64,000 nucleotides of DNA from Devosia sp. (GTDB taxonomy: Bacteria > Pseudomonadota > Alphaproteobacteria > Rhizobiales > Devosiaceae): contig JAQGJK010000015.1 of the NCBI GenBank assembly GCA_028290665.1, forward strand, positions 1 to 64,000. The letters run 5' to 3'. Shown here piece by piece: positions 15,562 to 23,188 of this stretch (its first letter is position 1; the number at the start of each line of letters is the position of its first letter). The notes under the pieces are model-generated. The model did not search any database. It was not told where the DNA came from and saw nothing but the letters and a program-made list of their open reading frames with translations. Position numbers and translations under genes: made by a program.

Positions 15562-17796
15562 ATGGTTTTGATCAATCTCCGAAAAAAATTGAAACGTCAC
15601 TGGTCGCTTTTTCGTCAAGCCCCTGCAAACGAGGTGACCGCGGCGCACATCGACTTTGAAGCTGCGGTTAACCACAGCCCCTCGGGAATAATTATTGCTG
15701 ACAACACCTTACCCGATTGCCCGATTATTTTTGTTAATAAGGCTTTCACCCGGATCACCGGCTATACAGCGGAGGAAGTAATTGGTCAGAATTGTCGCTT
15801 TCTGCAAGGCCCACTGACGAGCAGCGAATCAGTTGCGGCCGTCCGAAGCGCCCTGACTTCAGGAGCTCCGGTTAATCTGGAACTACTGAATTATCGAAAG
15901 GATGGCTCGACGTTCTGGAATGAACTTCGCATAAATCCGCAGTTTGACAGGGGCGGCAACATAGTCGGTTTCGTTGGGATCCAGGCCGACGTGACCGAGC
16001 GGCGCCGTCTAAACGACGAGAAGGCCGAAATGCAAGCGCGTCTTGCATCGATCGTGGAGAACATGCCCGGATATCTCTTTCAGCGTAGCCTCAAGGCCGA
16101 CGGTTCGCTCGGCATGACTTATTTCAGCCCCTCGTTCGGATCCATCCTCGGCTTTCCACCAGACGATATGACCAAGGTACCAGACCTTTGGGATTATATT
16201 CTTCCTGACGATCTAGCGACCGTTCGCGACGGCATTGCGCGATCGGCTGCCGAGCTTGCGCCTCTTTCCCTGGAATTTCGCCTGAAGGCGCCACAAGGCT
16301 CTATCCGCTGGATACGCAACCATTCCAAACCGCGCCGCGCAGATTCGGGTGATGTAATTTGGGATGGAGTCGGTCTTGATATCACTGCTGAAAAAGCCGC
16401 CGAGGAGCGCCTCTCCTATCTGGCCTATCATGATCCGCTGACGGGCATGGCGAACCGGGAGCTGTTTGCCACTGCGCTACTCAAGGCCGTCAACGGGATC
16501 AACGCCAGTCAAGGCCGGTTGGCGCTGTTCAAAGTCGACCTTGATGCGTTCGAGGAAATCAACGAAGCCATCGGACTGTCCAGTGCTGACGCGGTGCTTC
16601 GCGCCGTAGCAAAGCGCATCAACGACTTTGCCGAACTTTATCACGGGACTGCAGCGCGGATGGGCGGCGACGAGTTCGCCCTCTATTGCGTGTTGCCGTC
16701 GGCACAGGCGGCAATCGGAGATGCGGCCGAACACCTCTCCCAGATCTTGGCTGCGCCACATCCGACGCCGGGTGGCGAGGTGTTGGTGGAGGCCTGCGTT
16801 GGCGCAGCGGCATATCCGTTCGAGGGCATGGACGGCCCCATCGAACCGGCGGCAGCTCAATCGGAACTGATGAAGCGCGCACTGCTCGCACTACAAGCGG
16901 CAAAACGTGTCGGTCGTGGGATGCATCACGTGTATGCAAACGATAGCGACGACCGCCAGCACAACCAGTTGATCCTGCGCCATTCGCTCCGCAAGGCGAT
17001 CGAAGAGAACCAGTTCAGGCTTCACTATCACCCCTTGGTTGATCTGGAATCCGGGACCATCGTCGGCGCAGAGGCATTGGTGCGATGGTATCACCCGGAA
17101 TTGGGACTTCAACGGCCCGACACGTTCATCCCTTTTGCCGAATCATCGGGATTGATTGTTCCACTCGGCGCCTGGGTTTTCAGGGAAGCGATGCTGCAGG
17201 CAAAGTCATGGCAACGTCTCGGACTAGATGTTCCCAAAATCTCCATCAACGTGTCTGGTGTGCAGCTCCAAGACCCGGGGCTGCTTCCAGCGATCGAAAC
17301 CGCGCTGCAGCAGACCGGCACTACAGGAAGCCAGTTCGAACTGGAATTGACCGAGGGCTTCATGATCGAGGCTTCGCCGTCCACTGTCAAAATTTTGATA
17401 GCGCTGAAGTCGCTAGGGTTCACGCTTGCGGTCGATGATTTCGGGACCGGACACTCGTCGTTTCGTTACCTGCGAGACTTCCCGATCGACACAGTCAAGA
17501 TCGACCAGACTTTTGTTCGCCAGATGGTCATCGATTCCAGCGACGCGTCGATCATTCGGGCGATCATTGCACTAGCCAAGAGCCTCAACCTCGAGGTGGT
17601 CGCGGAAGGCATTGAAACTGTCGTCCAGTCGGACTTCCTCCGCGACGAGGGGTGCAAGACGGGGCAAGGTTATCTCTTCAGCCTGCCGCTTACAGCTGAA
17701 GATTTTGGCTACCTTATCGCCTGGAATATCAAGCTTCCAAAGTCGATCTCGGTTGAAGCGCCGGTCAGCGCCAGGCAGAAGGCAAGTGCATCATGA
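15562..17796 (+). CDS. LOV-PAS-GGDEF-EAL blue-light c-di-GMP turnover protein
   Basis: A 744-residue cytoplasmic sensor-enzyme. Residues about 30-145 form a LOV domain: the photoactive-cysteine motif GQNCRFLQ (Cys78) and the flavin contacts Asn110 (NYRKDG), Asn120 (FWNEL) and Gln141 are all present, so FMN binding and a blue-light cycle are expected. A second PAS (about 155-275) follows. The GGDEF domain (about 285-455) has intact GGDEF at 368-372 but a variant metal/guanine region (FEEINEAIG) and no clear inhibitory RxxD. The EAL domain (about 470-725) keeps Glu504, Asn563, Glu595, DDFGTG, Lys646 and Glu682, so phosphodiesterase activity is likely. ATG 15562 or TTG 15568 is the start; GGAG spacing favours the latter. 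The stop overlaps kaiC by ATGA. Confidence 0.92.
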   Translation: MVLINLRKKLKRHWSLFRQAPANEVTAAHIDFEAAVNHSPSGIIIADNTLPDCPIIFVNKAFTRITGYTAEEVIGQNCRFLQGPLTSSESVAAVRSALTSGAPVNLELLNYRKDGSTFWNELRINPQFDRGGNIVGFVGIQADVTERRRLNDEKAEMQARLASIVENMPGYLFQRSLKADGSLGMTYFSPSFGSILGFPPDDMTKVPDLWDYILPDDLATVRDGIARSAAELAPLSLEFRLKAPQGSIRWIRNHSKPRRADSGDVIWDGVGLDITAEKAAEERLSYLAYHDPLTGMANRELFATALLKAVNGINASQGRLALFKVDLDAFEEINEAIGLSSADAVLRAVAKRINDFAELYHGTAARMGGDEFALYCVLPSAQAAIGDAAEHLSQILAAPHPTPGGEVLVEACVGAAAYPFEGMDGPIEPAAAQSELMKRALLALQAAKRVGRGMHHVYANDSDDRQHNQLILRHSLRKAIEENQFRLHYHPLVDLESGTIVGAEALVRWYHPELGLQRPDTFIPFAESSGLIVPLGAWVFREAMLQAKSWQRLGLDVPKISINVSGVQLQDPGLLPAIETALQQTGTTGSQFELELTEGFMIEASPSTVKILIALKSLGFTLAVDDFGTGHSSFRYLRDFPIDTVKIDQTFVRQMVIDSSDASIIRAIIALAKSLNLEVVAEGIETVVQSDFLRDEGCKTGQGYLFSLPLTAEDFGYLIAWNIKLPKSISVEAPVSARQKASAS

Positions 17797-19529
17797 CCAA
17801 AGACCCCAGCGGCACATCCAGCGAAGCTCGGTCCCAGGGACCAGAAAGCTATCCGATACCGATCCTGAAAATGCTCACCGGCATCCCCGGGTTTGATGAT
17901 ATAACAGAGGGCGGACTGCCGGCAGTCGGCGTGACCGCCATTGTCGGCGATCCAGGCTCAGGCAAGACGGTATTCGCCTTGCAGACGCTGGTGAACAGCT
18001 TCAAACAGCGGCGTGAGCGCGGTGTCTTCGTTGCATTCGAAGAGCCCACTGACCAGATCAGGCAAAATTTCACCTCGTTCGACTGGGGGCTGGCAGAGAT
18101 CAGCAATGACGACATTTACCTGCTGGGCGCGAGACTTCCTGTCGACACGGTGCGAGGCGGCGTCTTTGACCTTTCTGGTCTCTTGGCCAGCCTCACTGCA
18201 CTGATCACGGAGTCGGGCGCGCGCAACGTCGCCTTCGATGGTGTCGATGTCCTACTCGGCGCACTGAACAACGAGGCGCTTGAACGGCAAGAGATGCTCC
18301 GGCTTGGCGAGTGGGTCCGCGCGTCTGGAGTCGCCGCACTCGTGACCGTCAAGTCTTTTGGGCCAAGCGAACGCGACGCGCGACGCGCCGACATTCTACA
18401 GTATCTGTCCGACTGCGTGATCGGCTTCCAGGGTAGCCTGACGGCTACGGCCTTTTCGCGCACGATCCGGGTCATGAAGTATCGGGGTTCGGGCTTCGCC
18501 GCCAATCCGGTGCCCTTGGTGATCGGCAAATCCGGTATCGAAGTCGTTGGCTTCAGCAACACGCGGCTAGGTCATCCCGCATTTTCTGACCGTGTTTCGT
18601 CAGGCGTTCCACGTCTCGATACAATGCTCAGCGGCGGCTACATCCGCGGGAGCTGCACGCTGGTGTCCGGAGCCCCTGGCACCTCGAAAACTAGTCTCGG
18701 CGCCAGTTTTCTGAGCGCCGCCTGTGCCAAAGGGCAAAGGGCGCTGTTGGTCAGCTTCGACGAGAGCAGCTCGCAAATCATCTCGAACATGACGTCGATC
18801 GGGCTGAATCTCGGGGCACATGTTGAATCCGGGCTCCTTTTGATGGAGTCGCTGGTTTCCGCCAGCCGGAGTCCTGAGGAGCACTTCGTCGCCATCCGCA
18901 AGCTAATTGCAGCGCATAAACCTGAATTTCTTGTAATCGACCCGCTATCCGCGCTGCTAAAGATTAAGCTTCCTTTCGCCGAGCAGGTCTATGAGCGCAT
19001 ACTAGATGAGGCAAAATCTGCCGGCATCACCGTCCTATGCACCTCGTTGTTAGAGAATGTGGGCGGTGGGCAGGAGCTTTCAGCGAGCCATGTCTCGACG
19101 GTCGCCGATACTTGGCTGCACGTCTCCTACGTGCCCAAACAAGGCGAACGCAACCGGGCCTTAACGATCATCAAGTCGCGCGGCACCGCACATTCCAATC
19201 AGGTGAGCGAAATGATCCTCGGTTCTGGCGGCGTCGAGATTGTCGATGTCTACACTGCCGAGGGCGAAGTGCTCATGGGGTCCGCTCGTCATCAAAAACA
19301 GGCAAGCGACCGGCGAGAACACCTCCAGGGAGAAATCTCCGAAAAGCGGACGCGCTTCGAACTTGACAAGACTGTCGCCGATCTCAAGTCACTGCTGCAA
19401 AAAGCCAAGCAGGATCTCGAATGGAAGGAGCGAGAAGTCGCACTGCTCGGCCTCGACGAGAAGACTGTACGAGATTTCGCCAGGACGGACGCAGACGAGC
19501 GGCTCACGTTCAGGACTGAAAATGACTAG
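17793..19529 (+). CDS. kaiC: KaiC circadian-clock-type ATPase/autokinase
   Basis: A 578-residue protein with two RecA-like KaiC domains. CI has Walker A GDPGSGKT (52-59) and the catalytic Glu pair Glu83-Glu84. CII has Walker A GAPGTSKT (293-300), with Asp323-Glu324 in place of the usual Glu-Glu. The autophosphorylation block is conserved as ELSASHVSTVADT, so Ser435 and Thr436 correspond to cyanobacterial Ser431/Thr432. After the CII domain there is an added, strongly charged helical tail of about 80 residues (about 497-578), probably coiled coil. KaiC is translationally coupled to the LOV-GGDEF-EAL gene and followed by kaiB. No kaiA is present, as usual outside cyanobacteria. Confidence 0.93.
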   Translation: MTKDPSGTSSEARSQGPESYPIPILKMLTGIPGFDDITEGGLPAVGVTAIVGDPGSGKTVFALQTLVNSFKQRRERGVFVAFEEPTDQIRQNFTSFDWGLAEISNDDIYLLGARLPVDTVRGGVFDLSGLLASLTALITESGARNVAFDGVDVLLGALNNEALERQEMLRLGEWVRASGVAALVTVKSFGPSERDARRADILQYLSDCVIGFQGSLTATAFSRTIRVMKYRGSGFAANPVPLVIGKSGIEVVGFSNTRLGHPAFSDRVSSGVPRLDTMLSGGYIRGSCTLVSGAPGTSKTSLGASFLSAACAKGQRALLVSFDESSSQIISNMTSIGLNLGAHVESGLLLMESLVSASRSPEEHFVAIRKLIAAHKPEFLVIDPLSALLKIKLPFAEQVYERILDEAKSAGITVLCTSLLENVGGGQELSASHVSTVADTWLHVSYVPKQGERNRALTIIKSRGTAHSNQVSEMILGSGGVEIVDVYTAEGEVLMGSARHQKQASDRREHLQGEISEKRTRFELDKTVADLKSLLQKAKQDLEWKEREVALLGLDEKTVRDFARTDADERLTFRTEND

Positions 19530-19605
19530 CGTGACCAAACTTCGAGCGGCAACTCGCGAAGACTATCAGCACATCGATTCAGAACAGCAGGCCAGTAATG
19601 GATGA
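19522..19605 (+). other. 27-codon open frame bridging kaiC and kaiB
   Basis: ATG 19522 overlaps the kaiC stop, has AGGA six bases upstream, and its TGA (19603-19605) overlaps the kaiB start at 19598. The 27-residue product has no recognised domain. It may serve only to carry ribosomes from kaiC to kaiB, which otherwise has a weak ribosome-binding site. Translation is unproven. Confidence 0.35.
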
Positions 19606-19900
19606 CGTGTCATCGGGTCGCGGGACGCCAAAGGTGGTTGACCTGAAACTGTACATTGCCCGGTCAACGCCAAATTCGGTCCGTGCGGAGCAAAATCTTT
19701 ACGCGGCGCTGGATACCTTTCGGGATGAGGACATCATTTTCGACGTTGAGATAGTCGACGTCTTCACGAGCGGAAAGCGCGCTGTCCGCGACAACGTAAT
19801 CGTCACCCCGACCCTCATAGTGCGAAGAGACGGCGATAAGCGCACGATCGTCGGAGACCTAAGTGAAACCATACAGTTACACGCAATGCTTGCGCCTTGA
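19598..19900 (+). CDS. kaiB: KaiB clock-type protein
   Basis: A 100-residue KaiB. The thioredoxin-like family blocks are clear: LKLYIARSTPNSVRAEQNL near the N-terminus, FDVEIVDVF in the middle, then NVIVTPTLIV and TIVGDLSE. KaiB binds phosphorylated KaiC after switching fold in clock systems; in KaiA-less bacteria it is thought to act in timer or stress modules. It follows kaiC by 68 bases that are bridged by a short open frame, and belongs to the same operon. It has the normal length, and nothing suggests decay. Confidence 0.93.
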   Translation: MDDVSSGRGTPKVVDLKLYIARSTPNSVRAEQNLYAALDTFRDEDIIFDVEIVDVFTSGKRAVRDNVIVTPTLIVRRDGDKRTIVGDLSETIQLHAMLAP

Positions 19901-20600
19901 CCCCATAGTCTTGAATTCTGGGCACCTAACCATACAATTCTGTGGTTAAACGAGACATCACAATTGAATTATAGTATATAAGAATTTGCAAAATTGAATT
20001 CTATGCTTCTATAGCAATGCCTCATGAGATCCGAACAGAATATCGGCCAATGAAATGACCGAGCGTCTAATGACGCCATTTCAGGTGGCACTCGCTCCGA
20101 TCCGTTTGTTGGTGGGGTTGGCGCTAACCTCTTAACCGACCGGCCTGGCAGCGACCGGTCGACCTACGGACCATTGCCAAGGGCGTTGTCAGGTTCGAAC
20201 CAGTGGGGCAAAAATTGTACTTCGGATTGGATCAGTGCTCGGCGTAAACGCCTAGCGAACCCGGGGATGTGATGAATTCGCCCCTCAAGTAAAACTACGT
20301 CACGGCTCGAAAACTTGACAGCGAGCTGGAACTGCCAAGAAGCCAGGCCATGGCAGCGACCGACGTGGCTTTCAGTCCAAACTGGATTCAACAACAGCCA
20401 GCCACAAGCGGCTTTCCCTACGGCAGCAACCGTTCCAGTTCGAAGGGGGCGTTTCCCACTCTCGGCCGAGATCCAGCGGAACGCTAGATCCCGCGCGAAT
20501 TGGCGATTGCTGACGACAGATCCCCAGCAATGCGATTGCTTTGGCTCCGGGCGGGTTCTATCACCCGTCACCATCACTGCACTTGCGGAAAGCCCGGCCG
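19901..20600. other. Intergenic region with AT-rich island
   Basis: About 700 bases. Positions 19920-20030 are markedly AT-rich against a GC-rich background and contain the direct repeat ATTGAATT at 19963-19970 and 19993-20000. A leftward frame at 20164-20577 is open but encodes nothing recognised and has no good start signal. The promoter of the GntR gene should lie at the right end. Confidence 0.5.
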
Positions 20601-21284
20601 ATGCCCAAACTGGCGAGCCTGAAATCGGAAAAACGCCTGCTCGACCGGCAGGCGGCCGATCGCATCCGCTCGCACATCCTCAGCGGCATCCTTCCTGCCG
20701 GGGCGCGCCTGCTCGAAACCCAGATTTCCGGGGAGTTGGAAGTCAGCCGGGGCACGGTGCGCGCGGCGCTGGCGCTGCTGACCCGCGAGGGCCTGGTCGA
20801 ACAGGTGGCATTCACCCGCTGGCAGGTTTCCGAAACGACGCCACGTGACGCTTGGGAACTTTATACGCTGCGCGGTGCCATCGAGGGACTGGGCGCTCGG
20901 CTCGCTGCCGGCAACGTAACCGATGCGGATGAAAAGCGCCTGCGCCGGACGCTGGCCGATCTCGCGTCTGCCGTCGACGAAAAACGCTATCAGGACGTCA
21001 CCGACATCGACTTTCGGCTGCACCGCGAAATCATTGACATCGCCCATCACGGCAGGCTCGCCGAGCAACATGGCTATCTGATGCAGCAGGTGCGCTTCCA
21101 CATGGTGCATTCGGGCTTTTATCCCAAGGATTACAAGGTACTGGCAGAAGAACACGCGGCCCTGATCAATGCCGTGGTGGCGCGTGATGCCAACCTGGCC
21201 GAACAACTCGCCGAAAGCCACAACGAGGCCGAGGTCAAGCTTCTGTCGGCATTTGTGGCCCGAGAGACGACGGGTCAGGCCTGA
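20601..21284 (+). CDS. GntR-family regulator (FadR/FCD type)
   Basis: A 227-residue regulator with an N-terminal winged helix (RIRSHILSGILPAGARLLE, then LEVSRGTVRAALALLTREG) and a C-terminal helical FCD domain with metal-ligand type Asp/His residues (DIDFRLHREIIDIAHH, EEHAALINAV). Start ATG 20601, with GGAAAG upstream, is preferred over an in-frame upstream start. It is the first gene before a dehydratase and the rest of a carboxylate catabolic cluster and probably represses it. Confidence 0.88.
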   Translation: MPKLASLKSEKRLLDRQAADRIRSHILSGILPAGARLLETQISGELEVSRGTVRAALALLTREGLVEQVAFTRWQVSETTPRDAWELYTLRGAIEGLGARLAAGNVTDADEKRLRRTLADLASAVDEKRYQDVTDIDFRLHREIIDIAHHGRLAEQHGYLMQQVRFHMVHSGFYPKDYKVLAEEHAALINAVVARDANLAEQLAESHNEAEVKLLSAFVARETTGQA

Positions 21285-21363
21285 CGTCCGGCCAACCACG
21301 CCACATCGCGCCTTGCTATTTTGCTGATTGCTGACATTCTACCAATTCTCATTGGGGCCGGCC

Positions 21364-22884
21364 ATGAATTCCGTTCTGCAGCTCAAGAATGGCGATGAAG
21401 TCGGCATCGCGTTGCGCGATCTGGCGCCGGGCGAGGCGTTGAGCCCCTTCCCTGCTGTTGCGACAATGGCGATCCCGTTTGGTCACAAGGTAGCGTTGCA
21501 GGCACTGGCGGCCGGCTCACAAATCCATCGACTTGGGCTACCCATCGGCCTCGCCAGCGCACCGATCGCCGCCGGGGAGCACGTCCACCTCCACAACATG
21601 CACTTCGAAGCCTCGATGGCCGGTCATGCGATCGGCACGCGGCTGAGCAACGCGCCGTTGCTGCCAGCCGAGGCGGTGCCGCGCTTTGACGGTTACCTTC
21701 GCCCTGACGGCAAGGTCGGCACCCGCAACTATGTCGGCGTCTTGACCTCGGTGAACTGCTCGGCGCTGGTCGCGCGCATGATCGCCGACCATTTTCGCGA
21801 TCCGTCGCGGCTGGCCCCCTACCCGGGCGTCGATGGCGTCGTAGCGCTGACGCACAAGTCCGGTTGCTCCGTCGCCGATGGTTCGCGCTCCATGGGCATG
21901 CTGAGGCGGACGCTGGCGGGCTATGCCGAGCACCCCAACTTCTCCGCCACCTTGATGGTTGGCCTCGGCTGCGAAGACAACCAGATCGACCAGTTGATCG
22001 AGGAAGAGCGCCTCGAACTCGGGCCGCGTCTCAGTAAACTTGTGATGCAGGACACCGGCGGCACTCGCACCAGCGTGGCGCGCGGCATCGAGATCGTCGA
22101 GGGAATGCTTGAGGAAGCATCCAAGGCGCAGCGCCAATCGCTGCCGGTCAGCGAACTCATGGTCGGCCTCCAATGCGGCGGGTCGGACAGTTTCTCCGGC
22201 ATTTCCGCCAATCCGGCGCTGGGCGCGGCCGTCGATCGGCTGGTCGCCGCCGGTGGTACGGCGATCCTGTCGGAAACGCCGGAAATCTACGGCGCCGAGA
22301 ACCTGCTGCTGGAACGCGCCGCGTCGCGCGATGTCGGCGAAAAGCTGCTCGGCCTGCTGCAGTGGTGGGAGGAATATACCGCCAACGAACCGCTGGGTTT
22401 CGACAACAATCCGTCCCCCGGCAACAAGGCCGGCGGCCTTACCACCATCCTTGAAAAGTCCCTCGGAGCCGTCGCCAAGGGCGGCACGACCAACCTCGCC
22501 GATGTCGTCGGCTATGGTGCGGCGGTGACCAGCAAAGGCCTGGTTTTCATGGACTCTCCGGGGTTCGATCCGGTCTCGGCCACCGGTCAGGTCGCGGGTG
22601 GGGCCAACCTCATCGCCTTTACCACGGGGCGCGGTTCCTGCTTTGGCTGCCGCCCCGCTCCGTCGATCAAGCTGGCGACCAACAGCGCCATGTTCCGTCG
22701 CATGGAAGAGGACATGGACATCAATTGCGGCACCATTCTCGAGGGGCAATCGAGCATCGATGAGGTGGGCGAGGTGATCTTCCAGAGAATGATCGCGACC
22801 GCGTCGGGCCAGCAGACCAAGAGCGAACTTCTCGGCTATGGCGAGGATGAATTCGCGCCATGGCACGTCAACGCCTGGCTGTAG
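21364..22884 (+). CDS. UxaA/GarD-family sugar-acid dehydratase
   Basis: A 506-residue enzyme of the altronate/galactarate dehydratase family, which removes water from sugar acids to give 2-keto-3-deoxy acids. An N-terminal SAF-like domain (about 1-90) precedes the dehydratase core, which starts with the characteristic GKVGTRNYVGVLTSVNCS. Iron-site and active-site blocks are visible: HKSGCSV, GLGCEDNQI, GLQCGGSDSFSGI and TGRGSCFGCRPAPSIK. Both domains lie in one chain. ATG 21364 is chosen as the first Met giving a normal SAF start. It is followed by a tautomerase and HyuAB genes in the same direction. Confidence 0.87.
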   Translation: MNSVLQLKNGDEVGIALRDLAPGEALSPFPAVATMAIPFGHKVALQALAAGSQIHRLGLPIGLASAPIAAGEHVHLHNMHFEASMAGHAIGTRLSNAPLLPAEAVPRFDGYLRPDGKVGTRNYVGVLTSVNCSALVARMIADHFRDPSRLAPYPGVDGVVALTHKSGCSVADGSRSMGMLRRTLAGYAEHPNFSATLMVGLGCEDNQIDQLIEEERLELGPRLSKLVMQDTGGTRTSVARGIEIVEGMLEEASKAQRQSLPVSELMVGLQCGGSDSFSGISANPALGAAVDRLVAAGGTAILSETPEIYGAENLLLERAASRDVGEKLLGLLQWWEEYTANEPLGFDNNPSPGNKAGGLTTILEKSLGAVAKGGTTNLADVVGYGAAVTSKGLVFMDSPGFDPVSATGQVAGGANLIAFTTGRGSCFGCRPAPSIKLATNSAMFRRMEEDMDINCGTILEGQSSIDEVGEVIFQRMIATASGQQTKSELLGYGEDEFAPWHVNAWL

Positions 22885-22932
22885 CGCACCGATTGCGACT
22901 GAACTTCAACAACCTCAATCCGGGTCCCAAAA

Positions 22933-23121
22933 ATGCCGATGATCAAGGTCGAATTGCTGCGCGGGCGCAGCGTGGAGCAGAAGCGCGAGTTCGCCGAAGT
23001 CGTGACGCGTGAGGCCTCGCGCATTCTCAAGTGCAAGCCGGAAGGCCTCGATATCGTGTTCATCGATATCGATCGCGAGAACTGGTCCAATAACGGCACG
23101 CTGGCGATCGACAAGTCCTGA
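22933..23121 (+). CDS. 4-oxalocrotonate tautomerase family protein
   Basis: A 62-residue protein beginning Met-Pro, so that Pro1 becomes the catalytic base after Met removal. The sequence MPMIKVELLRGRSVEQKREF and the later GLDIVFIDIDRENW fit the small tautomerase family that isomerises enol and keto forms of unsaturated diacids. It sits between the dehydratase and HyuA genes, consistent with handling an enol product of the pathway. The ribosome-binding site is weak. Confidence 0.82.
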   Translation: MPMIKVELLRGRSVEQKREFAEVVTREASRILKCKPEGLDIVFIDIDRENWSNNGTLAIDKS

Positions 23122-23188
23122 GCGCAACTGAGCACTACCGACGCTGTGATGCTCCACGAACTTGCTGAAAATCGACAATGAGGCTCGC

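Noticed and set aside
20164-20577. A 137-codon leftward open frame before the GntR gene
   Set aside because: No recognisable domain and no credible ribosome-binding site; it overlaps the promoter region of the GntR gene.
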